The translations under genes were made by a program, and so were the position numbers. A stretch of 64,000 nt of DNA from Pelagibius sp965227505. Its GTDB lineage: Bacteria > Pseudomonadota > Alphaproteobacteria > Kiloniellales > Kiloniellaceae. Positions 26,112-36,114 of the stretch are shown here, piece after piece; within the stretch, counting starts at the first letter, position 1; every line of letters starts with the position of its first letter. Where the stretch lies: NCBI RefSeq assembly GCF_965227505.1, contig NZ_OZ245757.1, forward strand, positions 558,001 through 622,000, in the 5' to 3' direction. A model generated the notes under the pieces. It did no database searches. It was not told the DNA's origin and saw only the letters and a program-made list of their open reading frames with translations.

Positions 26112-27356
26112 ATGGAGACAACGGAGCCTCAGCCGGGACGGGAGAGCGGCCGCCTGGCCGATAACATCCTCTATTTCGCCCGCACGCTGCGGGCCGCCGG
26201 CTTGCCGGTGGGCCCGGGCAAGGTCCTGGACGCCATCGAAGCGGCGACCACCGTCGGACTCTCCCGGCGCGAGGACTTCTACTGGACGCTCCATGCGGTC
26301 TTCGTGAACCGCCGCGACCAGCAGGAGCTTTTCGATCAGGCCTTCCATGTCTTCTGGCGCAACCCGCAGATCCTGGAGCGGGTGATGAGCCTGCTGCTGC
26401 CGGACATCACCCCCATGGCGGGCCAGCAGCCGGACAACGCGGATGAACTCAGCAGACGCCTGACCGATGTGCTGCGGCCGAAGGACCGCGATGACGGCCT
26501 GCCGCGCGAGGAAGAAGAGCAGACGGAAATCGACGCAGTGATGACCTTCTCCGACAAGGAGGTGCTGCAGGAGATCGATTTCGAGAAGATGTCCGCCGAG
26601 GAACTGGCGGAGGCCAAGCGCGCGATCCAGGCGATGCGCCTGCCGATCATGGAGGTGCCGACCCGCCGCTATCAGCCGGCGCAGCAGGGACAGCGGGCCG
26701 ACCTGCGCGCCACCATGCGCGCCGGTCTGCGCAGCGGTGGCGACACCATTCCGCTGCGCTGGAAGCGGGAGCGCCGGCGCCACCCGCCCCTGGTGGTGCT
26801 TTGCGACATCTCCGGCTCCATGAGCCGCTATTCGCGCATGCTGCTGCACTTCATGCACGCCGTCACCAACGACCGCGATCGCGTCCACAGCTTTGTCTTC
26901 GGCACGCGACTGACCAACATCACCCGCCACCTGCGCCACAAGGACGTGGACGTGGCCGTCGAGAAGGTCTCGGAATCCGTCGTCGACTGGTCGGGCGGCA
27001 CGCGGATCGGCGCCTGTCTCCACGACTTCAACGTCACCTGGGCGCGGCGCGTCCTGGGTCAGGGGGCGGTGGTGCTGCTGATCTCGGACGGGCTGGACCG
27101 CGACAATGCGGAGGGGCTTTCCGGCGAGATCGAACGCCTGCACAAGTCCTGCCGCCGCCTCATTTGGCTCAATCCGCTCTTGCGCTACGAGGCCTACGAG
27201 CCAAGATCTATGGGGGCAAAGGCAATGATCGATCATGTCGACGATTTCCGCACCATCCATAACCTCGAGAGCCTCAGCGAGCTCTCCGCGGTGCTCAGCC
27301 ATGCGCCCCAGCGCCGCGAAGAAGGATTGACCTCATGGCAGAGCAAGCAAGCCTGA
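26112..27356 (+). CDS. coxE: VWA domain protein, CoxE-like
   Basis: The 414-residue protein has an N-terminal helical region of about 220 residues and a C-terminal von Willebrand A domain whose metal site begins D232-I-S-G-S (CDISGSMSRYSRML) and continues with WSGGTRIG and LLISDGLDRDN. CoxE proteins partner a MoxR ATPase (CoxD) to mature the Mo centre of CO dehydrogenase-type enzymes. It heads a four-gene run with overlapping ends (22 bp into the next gene). No clear Shine-Dalgarno precedes the ATG at 26112. Confidence 0.9.
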   Translation: METTEPQPGRESGRLADNILYFARTLRAAGLPVGPGKVLDAIEAATTVGLSRREDFYWTLHAVFVNRRDQQELFDQAFHVFWRNPQILERVMSLLLPDITPMAGQQPDNADELSRRLTDVLRPKDRDDGLPREEEEQTEIDAVMTFSDKEVLQEIDFEKMSAEELAEAKRAIQAMRLPIMEVPTRRYQPAQQGQRADLRATMRAGLRSGGDTIPLRWKRERRRHPPLVVLCDISGSMSRYSRMLLHFMHAVTNDRDRVHSFVFGTRLTNITRHLRHKDVDVAVEKVSESVVDWSGGTRIGACLHDFNVTWARRVLGQGAVVLLISDGLDRDNAEGLSGEIERLHKSCRRLIWLNPLLRYEAYEPRSMGAKAMIDHVDDFRTIHNLESLSELSAVLSHAPQRREEGLTSWQSKQA

Positions 27357-27676
27357 CACCGCGCAGCGAAGACCTTCTCGCAGAGGCGCTGCGCTGGCGC
27401 GAAGAGGGACACACGGTGGCGCTGGCTACCGTCGTCTCCACCTGGGGTTCCTCCCCGCGGCCGGTCGGCAGCCAGTTGATCGTTGACGATGAACTGCGGC
27501 TGCAAGGCTCGGTTTCCGGCGGCTGCATCGAAGGCGCCGTCGTCCACGAAGCGCAGCAGATCATGGCCGGGGCTCCGCCCAAACTGCTGGAGTTCGGGGT
27601 TTCCGACGAGCAGGCCTGGGAAGTGGGCCTGGCCTGCGGCGGGACCATCCGCGTCTTCGTCGAGGCCCTCGAATGA
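27335..27676 (+). CDS. XdhC/CoxI family protein, N-terminal module
   Basis: The 113-residue product corresponds only to the XdhC_CoxI domain (TLVALATVVSTWGSSPRPVGSQL type, then GSVSGGCIEGAVVHEAQQI and LACGGTIRVFVE). XdhC-type chaperones hold molybdenum cofactor, help sulfurate it and insert it into Mo hydroxylases. Usually this domain and a Rossmann domain are in one protein; here they are two genes that overlap by 4 bp. The cysteine in the SGGC motif, which is important in XdhC, is present. Confidence 0.9.
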   Translation: MAEQASLTPRSEDLLAEALRWREEGHTVALATVVSTWGSSPRPVGSQLIVDDELRLQGSVSGGCIEGAVVHEAQQIMAGAPPKLLEFGVSDEQAWEVGLACGGTIRVFVEALE

Positions 27677-28413
27677 AGCGCGCCCTCCTGGAAGCCCTGC
27701 AGACCGCCCGGGCGGAGAAGCGGCCGACGGCGCTGGTCACCGATCTCAGCGACGGCCGGCAGGCCCTGATGATCGCCGGCATCCATCACGGCGACCTGGC
27801 GCTTTCGGACGACCTGCGTGCGGCAGTCGAAGAGGCCATCCAGGCCGACCGCAGCGGACCGCTGGCGGCCGACGAAAACCTCTTCGTCCATGTCCACAAT
27901 CCGCCGCTGCGCCTGATCGTGGTCGGCGCGGTCCACATCAGCCAGGCGCTTGTCCCTATGGCGCAGCTCGCGGGCTACGAGGTTCTGGTGGTCGATCCTC
28001 GCAAGGCCTGGGCCAATGCCGAGCGCTTTCCGGACGTGACCCTGGTGGACGGCTGGCCGGACGAGGCCCTGCGCAGCCTCGATCCGGACCATCGCAGCGC
28101 TGTGGTGGTCCTGACTCATGACCCCAAGCTGGACGACCCGGCCCTCGGCGTGGCGCTTGCCTCGACGGCGTTCTACATCGGTGCGCTTGGCAGCAAGAAA
28201 ACACATGGCAAGCGCCTGGACCGCCTGCGTGAGGCCGGCATGGGGGAAAGCGTCCTGGCACGCATCCACGGCCCCATCGGTCTGCCAATCGGCGCCAAGA
28301 GCCCGTCGGAGATCTCCATCGCCATTCTCGCCCAGATGACCCAGGCACTGCACGGGGCGCCGCCCCTGGTGCGCGCCGTCCCGCCGGACCCCGGCGCCGT
28401 GGCGGCACAATGA
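27673..28413 (+). CDS. XdhC family protein, Rossmann module (CoxF-like)
   Basis: The 246-residue protein has a short N-terminal XdhC_CoxI-like remnant and a Rossmann domain (LRLIVVGAVHISQALVPMAQLAGYEVLVVDPR, near residues 78-108) ending with FYIGALGSKKTHGKRLDRLREAG and IGLPIGAKSPSEISIAILAQM, both typical of XdhC C-termini. With the preceding small protein it rebuilds a complete XdhC function. It overlaps both neighbours by 4 bp, so the four genes coxE to mocA are probably one translationally coupled unit. Confidence 0.9.
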   Translation: MKRALLEALQTARAEKRPTALVTDLSDGRQALMIAGIHHGDLALSDDLRAAVEEAIQADRSGPLAADENLFVHVHNPPLRLIVVGAVHISQALVPMAQLAGYEVLVVDPRKAWANAERFPDVTLVDGWPDEALRSLDPDHRSAVVVLTHDPKLDDPALGVALASTAFYIGALGSKKTHGKRLDRLREAGMGESVLARIHGPIGLPIGAKSPSEISIAILAQMTQALHGAPPLVRAVPPDPGAVAAQ

Positions 28414-30032
28414 TCTTCGGCGACCTGTCCGTCGACGACGCCGTCGGCGCGATCCTGGCCCACTCGATCAAGGCGCCGGGCATTGCCTTCAAGAAGGGGC
28501 GCCGTCTCTCTGAAGGCGATGTCACAAGCCTGCGCGAAGCCCAGGTGCATCGGGTCGTCGCGGCCCAACTCGAAGCCAACGAAATTCACGAAGACGAGGC
28601 GGCCTCCGCCCTGGCCGGGGCCGTCTGCGGCGAGGGTCTGACCGCCAGCGCCAGTTTCACGGGCCGCTGCAACCTGATGGTCCAATCCCGGGGCGTGCTG
28701 GTGGCTGAGCGCGCGCGCATCGACGCCCTGAACCTGGTCGACGAGTCGGTCACCCTGGCCACCCTGCCTCCTTACGATCTGGTCGACCCCCGGCAGATGG
28801 CGGCGACCATCAAGATCATTCCCTTCGCCATCACCCGGCACGTTCTGGAGGCCTGCCTCGCCGTCGCCTGCAGTCAGGGCCCGATGATCCGCATCGCGCC
28901 GCTGCAGCCGCGCAAGGTCGGACTGATCCAAACCAGCCTGTCCGGCACCAAGGAAAAGCTGCTGGATAAGACGCGAGACGTGGCCAACCAGCGCCTGGCG
29001 ATGCTGGACTGCGAACCAGCTGTCGAGCGCCGCTGCGCGCATACGGAAGCGGCCGTGGCCGAGCAGCTGATCCGGCTGGAGCAGGACGGCTGCGAAATCG
29101 TCCTGATGTCCGGGGCCTCGGCCATCGTCGACCGTCGCGACGTGCTGCCCGCCGGTCTCTCCGCCGCCGGGGGCGAAGTGGATCACTTCGGCATGCCGGT
29201 CGATCCCGGAAACCTGATGATGGTCGGCAACCTGCGCAACTGCGCCGTAATCGGGCTGCCGGGCTGCGCCCGCTCGCCCAAGCTGAACGGCTTCGACTGG
29301 GTCCTGCAGCGCCTCGTCGCCGGCATCGAAACCACGCCCGAGGACATCATGCGCATGGGCGCCGGCGGTCTCTTGAAGGAGATCGCCAGCCGTCCCCTGC
29401 CCCGCGCCGAGGCCGTGGAGACGGAAGCCGGGCCGCCACGGGCGCCGCGAATTGGGGCGCTCATGCTTGCGGCCGGCCAGTCGCGCCGCATGGGAAAGGA
29501 CAACAAACTGCTGCTGCCGGTGGACGGCAAGCCCATGGTCGCCCATGTGGCAGAGTGCCTGCTGGCCTCCCAGGCCGGGCCCCTGGCCGTGGTCACCGGC
29601 CACGACTATGCGGCCGTCGAGGCGGCGCTGCCCGAGGGGCGCTTCACCCTGGCGCACAACCCGGACTATGCCAGCGGCCTCGCCTCCTCCCTGCACCGCG
29701 GCCTTGCCGCTCTCCCGGAAGACATCGACGGCGTGCTTGTCTGCCTCGGCGACATGCCCCGGGTCTCGCCGCAGATCGTCGACCGCCTGATGGCCGCCTT
29801 TAACCCGCTGGAAGGACGCGCCATCTGCGTGCCGACCTGGCAGGGCAAACGCGGCAACCCCGTTCTCTTCGCCCGGCGCTTCTTTGCCGAAATGCAGGAG
29901 GTCGCCGGAGACGTCGGCGCCCGCGCCTTGATCGGCGAGCATGCGGAGGTGGTCTGCGAGGTACCGATGGACGACGATGCGGTGCTGGTTGACATCGATA
30001 CGCCCGAAGCGCTGCAGGCGCTGAGCGGCTAG
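28410..30032 (+). CDS. molybdopterin-binding / MocA-like nucleotidyltransferase fusion
   Basis: The 540-residue two-domain protein has a first part (to about 335) related to the MoeA/MoaB-type molybdopterin-binding fold, with DPGNLMMVGNLRNCAVIGLPGCARSPKLNGFDWVL around 275-305. From about 346 it is an NTP transferase of the MocA/MobA group, with the signature MLAAGQSRRMGKDNKLL. MocA makes molybdopterin cytosine dinucleotide, the cofactor form of CO dehydrogenase-type enzymes, so the protein likely supplies cofactor to the CoxL-like subunit. The start overlaps the previous gene by 4 bp. The hydrolase gene on the other strand ends 14 bp away. Confidence 0.9.
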   Translation: MIFGDLSVDDAVGAILAHSIKAPGIAFKKGRRLSEGDVTSLREAQVHRVVAAQLEANEIHEDEAASALAGAVCGEGLTASASFTGRCNLMVQSRGVLVAERARIDALNLVDESVTLATLPPYDLVDPRQMAATIKIIPFAITRHVLEACLAVACSQGPMIRIAPLQPRKVGLIQTSLSGTKEKLLDKTRDVANQRLAMLDCEPAVERRCAHTEAAVAEQLIRLEQDGCEIVLMSGASAIVDRRDVLPAGLSAAGGEVDHFGMPVDPGNLMMVGNLRNCAVIGLPGCARSPKLNGFDWVLQRLVAGIETTPEDIMRMGAGGLLKEIASRPLPRAEAVETEAGPPRAPRIGALMLAAGQSRRMGKDNKLLLPVDGKPMVAHVAECLLASQAGPLAVVTGHDYAAVEAALPEGRFTLAHNPDYASGLASSLHRGLAALPEDIDGVLVCLGDMPRVSPQIVDRLMAAFNPLEGRAICVPTWQGKRGNPVLFARRFFAEMQEVAGDVGARALIGEHAEVVCEVPMDDDAVLVDIDTPEALQALSG

Positions 30033-30046
30033 GTGAAGCCGACCTT

Positions 30047-30862
30047 TTAAGGCTGAATTTTCATCACCGTCTTGTCACGGATAAAAGCGATCACCGCCTC
30101 CACCACGTCGCGGTAGTCCAACAGGTCCGTGTGCATGGCGTTGTCATGGAAGATCGCCTGCTTGGGCTCGTTGGCCGCCTCGTAGAGCTTGCGCCCGAAG
30201 CGGACCGGCACGACATGGTCGCGCTCGCCGTGCATCAGGAAGAGCGGCACCGAAATCGAGCCGATGCGCGCCAGGGAGTCCCAGGGGTCGCGGATCAGCA
30301 GCCTGACCGGCAGATACCAGTAGTGGGCGGCGGCCACGTCGGCGATGGAACTGGGCGGCGCTTCCAGTATCAGCGCCGCCGGCGGCCGCTCGCTGGCGAG
30401 CGCGACGGAAACGGCGGTGCCAAGCGATTCCCCGAAGATGACGATCTGGCCGCTGTCATAACCCGCCTCCAGCAACCAGTCGTGCACCGAGCGGGCATCG
30501 GCGCGCAGGCCTGCCTCGCTCGGGCTGCCGGGGTTGCCGCCGTAGCCGCGATAGCCGGTGATGAGAAGGCCGAAGCCGGCATCGATCAGTGGCCGCATTT
30601 TGGGAACACGGTCGCCGCGATGGCCGGCATTGCCATGAAAATACAGGATCACGGGCTGGTCTTGAGAGGCCGGCGGATGGAACCAGTGCGTGAGTCTGAG
30701 ACCCGCCTCCGGCTCCGTCTCGATCGCCTGCATGCCGGGCAACGCATGGTCCGCCAGCCGCGGCATGTCCCTGCCGGCCGGGTACATCAGGCTGCGCTGG
30801 GCCAGGAACATGATCACCAGGATTATGAAGTAGGCGATCAGCGCGCCCCACAAAAGCTGCAT
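30047..30862 (-). CDS. membrane-anchored alpha/beta hydrolase (BEM46-like)
   Basis: The 271-residue protein has an N-terminal membrane helix (LLWGALIAYFIILVIMFLAQ) and an alpha/beta hydrolase domain: oxyanion region ILYFHGNAGHRGDR, nucleophile elbow GESLG, an acid in LMHGERDHVVPVRFG, and a late histidine in DNAMHTDLLDYR. The substrate is unknown. I chose the ATG at 30862 because AAAGG precedes it and the longer frame (to 31069) would overlap the VOC gene without membrane or domain logic. Confidence 0.82.
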   Translation of the reverse strand: MQLLWGALIAYFIILVIMFLAQRSLMYPAGRDMPRLADHALPGMQAIETEPEAGLRLTHWFHPPASQDQPVILYFHGNAGHRGDRVPKMRPLIDAGFGLLITGYRGYGGNPGSPSEAGLRADARSVHDWLLEAGYDSGQIVIFGESLGTAVSVALASERPPAALILEAPPSSIADVAAAHYWYLPVRLLIRDPWDSLARIGSISVPLFLMHGERDHVVPVRFGRKLYEAANEPKQAIFHDNAMHTDLLDYRDVVEAVIAFIRDKTVMKIQP

Positions 30863-30978
30863 AAAGAAGCCTTTCACCGTGGATTCCAATGCCTGCTCCG
30901 ATCCCTCGTAAGGTCGTCGTCGTGCCAGGAGGTTAGCGGCAAAGCATTGAAGAATACTAACTCTTCCCGGAACGACTG

Positions 30979-31359
30979 CTATGGCCAAGCCTTTGCATTT
31001 CCTGGGAAATCCGGCCTCTGGGGATTGACCACGCAGAACCGGTGTCCGCTCGGCGCTTCCATCACCCACCAGGTGCGGACCCGGGCCACCCTCTTGGCGC
31101 CCAGGTTCTCCAGGCGCCTGACCTCCGCCTCGACGTCGTCGGTTTCGATGTCCAGATGGGCCCGGCTTGGGTGGTCGACCTGCTGCAGCAGGATCTTCGC
31201 CTCGCCCGCCGGCGTGTCGAGGTCGCGGTAGCGCGGGTCCTGACCCTCGGGAAGCGGCTTCAGATCCAGGCCCAGGGCCGCCGACCAGAAGTCCGCGTCG
31301 CGCTCGTAGTCGTCGCTGCGGCAGTCCAGCACGATGGCGGCAAGGCGGCTCTTGTGCAT
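30979..31359 (-). CDS. VOC (glyoxalase/bleomycin-resistance fold) family protein
   Basis: The 126-residue single-domain protein has paired beta-alpha-beta-beta-beta modules typical of the vicinal oxygen chelate fold (MHKSRLAAIVLDCRSDDYERDADFWSAALGL at the start, HRFCVVNPQRPDFPG at the end). Members bind a metal for small-molecule isomerisation, cleavage or sequestration; the specific role is not deducible. The aldolase stop on the same strand lies 16 bp upstream of its start. Confidence 0.82.
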   Translation of the reverse strand: MHKSRLAAIVLDCRSDDYERDADFWSAALGLDLKPLPEGQDPRYRDLDTPAGEAKILLQQVDHPSRAHLDIETDDVEAEVRRLENLGAKRVARVRTWWVMEAPSGHRFCVVNPQRPDFPGNAKAWP

Positions 31360-31375
31360 CGGGTTCGCTCCGGCC

Positions 31376-32104
31376 TCAATTCAGGTAGCTGGCGTCCTCG
31401 GCATCCAGGAGGCGTTTCAGCGCCTCGAAGTGCGCCTCGGCGTAATGCTGGGCGGCCTCGGGCTTGGTGAAAGTGGTGGCGGCGATGTTGTCGGTCACCC
31501 GCTTCAGGGGCCGCCCGGTGGAGTGCGCCAGCACCTGCAGCTGGCAGGCCCGCTCCAGGTAGTAGAGATCCTCGAAGGCCTTGGGGATGTTGTCGCCGAC
31601 CACCACGACGCCGTGGTTGGCCAGGAACAGCACCCGTTTCCCGCCCATCGCCGCGGCCATGCGGTCGCCCTCCTCCACATCGCCGGCAAGACCGTTGTAG
31701 CTCTGGTCGTAGGCCACATCGTTGTAATAGCGCAGCGCGTTCTGGCTGATCGGCTCCAGCGGCGTGTCCTCAAGCGACGTCAGCGTGGTGGCATAGGGCA
31801 TGTGTGTGTGCAGCACGCAGGCGGCGCGCGGATGACGCATGTGGATGCGCGAGTGAATGCAGAAGGCAGTGGTTTCCAGTTCGCGCTCGCCCTCCAGCAC
31901 CTTCCCGTCGTTGTCGACCAGCAGCAGGTCGCTGGCGGTCATCTGCGACCAGTGCAGGCCGAAGGGATTCACCAGGAAGCAGCCGGGACGTTCCGGCGGC
32001 GCGTAGCTGAAGTGGTTGCAGATGCCCTCGTTGAGCGCAAAGCGCGCCGCCAGCCGCAGGGCCGCCGCAAGGTCAATCCGCGCCTGGCGCAGAGAGTCAT
32101 CCAT
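31376..32104 (-). CDS. class II aldolase/adducin family protein
   Basis: The 242-residue protein of the AraD/FucA/adducin fold has zinc-binding histidines in VLHTHMPYATTL and a later one in LANHGVVVVG. Substrates are usually phosphorylated or simple hydroxy-sugars; this one cannot be named. AAGGA lies 8 bp upstream of the ATG at 32104, which I prefer to the ATG at 32110 (only 2 bp from the site) and to the longer frame to 32152. It is divergent from the formaldehyde dehydrogenase gene. Confidence 0.85.
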   Translation of the reverse strand: MDDSLRQARIDLAAALRLAARFALNEGICNHFSYAPPERPGCFLVNPFGLHWSQMTASDLLLVDNDGKVLEGERELETTAFCIHSRIHMRHPRAACVLHTHMPYATTLTSLEDTPLEPISQNALRYYNDVAYDQSYNGLAGDVEEGDRMAAAMGGKRVLFLANHGVVVVGDNIPKAFEDLYYLERACQLQVLAHSTGRPLKRVTDNIAATTFTKPEAAQHYAEAHFEALKRLLDAEDASYLN

Positions 32105-32304
32105 GAGCATCTTCCTTCTCTTCCACTTGGGCTCTCCGCCTAGCCTCTCCACCTGGCCTCTCCACTCTGCGGCCAGACTTCGTCGCGGGCCGCCGCCGTC
32201 GTTCTTCAGGTATAGCGAATACGCGGCTGTCGTCCTAGACTGCCGGGAAAGCCTTCGATTCCAATAACATTCCTCATAGCACTCTTGGGGGGAGACGACA
32301 AAAG

Positions 32305-33414
<1,110 letters not shown>

Positions 33415-33624
33415 GCCGTATCCGGACCAACACAGCGGTCTTCGCCGACAGGTCTCGCCGCAGGGTTGCTAGGCTACATCTCTATGGCGCAACCGCCAAA
33501 GGCGATATCATAGGTGGAGTCGCCGAGGCCGGGTTGAGAGGCCTGCGGTTGCAGCCTGATCGTCGGGCGGCGGGGGAACAGCAGGGCGGCCAAGCCGTTC
33601 CGCGCGATAACACTTGGGGCAGAT

Positions 33625-34467
33625 ATGGATCTTTCAGTCGTCAGCCAGCAGCGTTGTTTCGAAGGAACCCAGGGGTTCTACAGCCACGGGTCCGCGCTCT
33701 GCGGTGGCCCGATGAACTTTGCCGTCTATCAGCCGCCTCAAGCCAAGGGCGGCGCCAAGGTTCCTTTGGTCACCTACCTCTCCGGCCTGACCTGCACGGA
33801 AGAGAACTTCACCGCCAAGGCGGGCGCCCAGCGGGTGGCCGCGGAACTGGGCCTGATGCTGCTGATGCCCGACACCTCGCCGCGCAACTGCGGCTTTCCC
33901 GGCGAGGACGACGACTATGACTTCGGCAGCGGCGCGGGATTCTACGTCGACGCCACCGAAGCGCCCTGGTCGAGCCGCTACAAGATGTACTCCTATATCA
34001 CGCAAGAGCTTCCGGCCCTGATTGCCGAACACTTTCCCGCGGACATGGGCCATCAGGGGATTTTCGGCCACTCCATGGGCGGGCACGGGGCCATCACCAT
34101 CCACCTGAAGAACCCAGGGGTCTACCGCTCCGTCTCGGCCTTCGCACCGGTCTGCGCGCCCAGCGAATGCCCCTGGGGTCAGAAAGCCTTCACCGGCTAT
34201 CTCGGCCCCGACCGGGAGGCTTGGGCGGACTACGACAGCTGCGCGTTGATCCGCAAGCAGCCTTCGGACGCGCAGATTTTCATCGACCAGGGCGCGGAAG
34301 ATCCCTTCCTCGCCGAGCAGCTGAAGCCGGACCTGCTGGTGGCGGCCTGCGAGGAGGCCGGTCAGCACTTTGAGTTCCGCATGCAGCCGGACTACGATCA
34401 CAGCTACTACTTCATCCAGACCTTCGTGGAGGATCATCTCCGCCACCACGCGAAGGTCCTCTGCTAG
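33625..34467 (+). CDS. fghA: S-formylglutathione hydrolase
   Basis: The 280-residue serine esterase of the esterase D group hydrolyses S-formylglutathione to formate and glutathione, the second step of glutathione-dependent formaldehyde oxidation. The nucleophile S150 lies in GIFGHSMGGHGAI. Early family stretches are GPMNFAVYQPPQ and YLSGLTCTEENF, and the late catalytic histidine is in DYDHSYYFI. It lies 210 bp after frmA on the same strand. That gap holds no gene and may contain a separate promoter. Confidence 0.95.
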   Translation: MDLSVVSQQRCFEGTQGFYSHGSALCGGPMNFAVYQPPQAKGGAKVPLVTYLSGLTCTEENFTAKAGAQRVAAELGLMLLMPDTSPRNCGFPGEDDDYDFGSGAGFYVDATEAPWSSRYKMYSYITQELPALIAEHFPADMGHQGIFGHSMGGHGAITIHLKNPGVYRSVSAFAPVCAPSECPWGQKAFTGYLGPDREAWADYDSCALIRKQPSDAQIFIDQGAEDPFLAEQLKPDLLVAACEEAGQHFEFRMQPDYDHSYYFIQTFVEDHLRHHAKVLC

Positions 34468-34483
34468 GGACAGCTGCCCGGCG

Positions 34484-35422
34484 ATGGAAGAGGACGTCTA
34501 TCGCAACGACACGATCGACAAGCAGGCCCTGAAGGCTCTGGCGGTGCGCAGCGATGCCAAGGGGCTGGCCCAGGCGACGGGACATCTCGGGCTGCTCGCG
34601 GTCACGGGCGGTTTGGTTCTTCTCGCTTCAGGCCCTGTTGCCTTCGCAGCGGCGGCTCTCGTTCACGGCATCGTGCTGGTGTTTCTCTTCGCACCGCTGC
34701 ACGAAGCCATCCACCGGACTGCCTTCGCCAGCCGGCGGCTGAACGATGCCGTGGCCGCGGCCTGCGGCTTTCTGCTGCTTCTGCCAGCCGGCTACTTCCG
34801 CGCCTTCCATTTCGAGCATCACCGCTTCACGCAGGATCCGCTTCGCGACCCGGAACTGGCGGGCCCGCCGATCTCGAGCATCGCCGGATACCTGCTGCAT
34901 GTGTCCGGTGCATCCTACTGGCGCGAGCGCTTGGGGACCTTGCTGCGGCACGCCGGCGGCAGGGTGGACGAAGGTTTCGTCCCGCCGCGCCAACGCCCGG
35001 CAACCGTGCGCGAAGCGCGCTGGCACTGCGGACTCTACGGCGCTTTGCTGGCCGGCAGTCTTTGGGCGCAGTCCCCTCTTCTGCTGATGCTCTGGGTTCT
35101 GCCCATGGTCCTCGGGCAGCCATTCCTGCGGCTCTTTCTGCTCGCCGAACACAGCGGCTGTCCGCAGACAGCCGATATGCTCCGGAACTCCCGAACGACA
35201 GAAACCCATCGCGCGCTGCGCTGGCTCTGCTGGAACATGAACCGGCACACTGCGCACCATGCCTATCCGGCACTGCCGTTTCACGCCTTGCCGGCGGCAG
35301 ACCTGCTGCTGGCGCCGGAGATCGCCGTGCGCGGTAAGGGTTATGGCGCCGTCAACGCAGAGATCCTGCCGGCTTTACTGGGCGGACGCGCGGGCGCCGG
35401 CGCCCGGTCACACCGGCCCTGA
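34484..35422 (+). CDS. membrane fatty acid desaturase family protein
   Basis: The 312-residue di-iron membrane enzyme has three histidine boxes at the expected places: HEAIH (73-77), HFEHH (109-113) and HTAHH (255-259). Hydrophobic segments lie around residues 27-65, 83-105 and 180-225. The family introduces double bonds or hydroxyl groups into lipids or related hydrophobic chains; the exact substrate is unknown. It starts 16 bp after the formylglutathione hydrolase gene and is probably co-transcribed with it. No strong ribosome binding site is seen at the ATG. Confidence 0.85.
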   Translation: MEEDVYRNDTIDKQALKALAVRSDAKGLAQATGHLGLLAVTGGLVLLASGPVAFAAAALVHGIVLVFLFAPLHEAIHRTAFASRRLNDAVAAACGFLLLLPAGYFRAFHFEHHRFTQDPLRDPELAGPPISSIAGYLLHVSGASYWRERLGTLLRHAGGRVDEGFVPPRQRPATVREARWHCGLYGALLAGSLWAQSPLLLMLWVLPMVLGQPFLRLFLLAEHSGCPQTADMLRNSRTTETHRALRWLCWNMNRHTAHHAYPALPFHALPAADLLLAPEIAVRGKGYGAVNAEILPALLGGRAGAGARSHRP

Positions 35423-35439
35423 GCGCTCCAAACCGCCGT

Positions 35440-35913
35440 TTAGGCGACGTCTTCGTCTGCGACCAACGCCGGGATCAAGCCGACATCGCCGCGGATCTGA
35501 CCGCCGGGGCGAATGGAGATCTCGGCATAGCGGATGGTACCGCTGACCCGCCCTTGAGGCTCGATAGTCAGGAGCCCGCGGACCGTGAGGTCACCCTCGA
35601 CCTCGCCCGCCACCGTGGCGGTTTCGACCGATGCCTTGCCCTTGAAGACCCCGCCCTTGCGGACTTTCAGTGCCGAGGCTTCCAACGACGCTTCGACGCG
35701 GCCCTCGACCGTGAGCGTCTGACAGGACTCGATCTCACCCTTCACGAAAATGCCGGCGCCGACCATAAGCGTCCCATCGCCCTGCGGATCCGCGGAAGGC
35801 TGCTGAGGCGCCGGGTCGGGCTTCGCGATCCCCAGAACTCCGGAAGCGGGTCGCAGGCCCGGAGGTACATCCACCGGCACAGCCGGCCGGCGCGGTTGAA
35901 ATGTCTTGGCCAT
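35440..35913 (-). CDS. bactofilin (polymer-forming cytoskeletal protein)
   Basis: The 157-residue protein has a central beta-helical bactofilin domain with repeated hydrophobic strands (GIFVKGEIESCQTLTVEGRVEASLEASALKVRKGGVFKGKASVETATVAGEVEG). A Pro-rich N-terminal tail of about 45 residues precedes it. Bactofilins polymerise without nucleotides and scaffold wall synthesis or cell-shape factors at the membrane. An upstream GTG at 35922 with GGGAG three bases before it is an alternative start, adding three residues. It is convergent with the desaturase gene, 17 bp away. Confidence 0.87.
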   Translation of the reverse strand: MAKTFQPRRPAVPVDVPPGLRPASGVLGIAKPDPAPQQPSADPQGDGTLMVGAGIFVKGEIESCQTLTVEGRVEASLEASALKVRKGGVFKGKASVETATVAGEVEGDLTVRGLLTIEPQGRVSGTIRYAEISIRPGGQIRGDVGLIPALVADEDVA

Positions 35914-36036
35914 TGCCGCCACGTTCTCCCGTGTTGGCCGCCGCAGTGTCGGGCGAACCGGTTATCGTTATGGCCTTAGGCAAGCACAGCCCGGGCGGGC
36001 TGACAAGGTGTGCGTCTGGGGAAAAAACCGGGCGCC

Positions 36037-36054
36037 GCGAAACCGCGGTTTCGC
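36037..36054. promoter_or_regulatory. perfect 18-bp palindrome upstream of bactofilin
   Basis: GCGAAACCG/CGGTTTCGC reads the same on both strands. It lies about 120 bp upstream of the bactofilin start. On the minus strand it is followed, after nine bases, by TTTTTT, so it could be part of a terminator for the PAS gene as well as an operator. Confidence 0.4.
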
Positions 36055-36088
36055 CGTGACGACAAGCCAGTGAAGACGGGCCGGTGAA

Positions 36089-36112
36089 GACGGGCCGCTG
36101 TTCCGGCCCGTC
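36089..36112 (-). terminator. hairpin terminator candidate after the PAS_5 gene
   Basis: GACGGGCCG at 36089-36097 pairs perfectly with 36104-36112 (loop CTGTTC). It sits 2 bp after the stop of the PAS_5 gene on the minus strand. A direct repeat of TGAAGACGGGCCG covers the left arm. No strong T run follows at once; one comes 50 bp later after the 18-bp palindrome. Confidence 0.5.
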
Positions 36113-36114
36113 GC

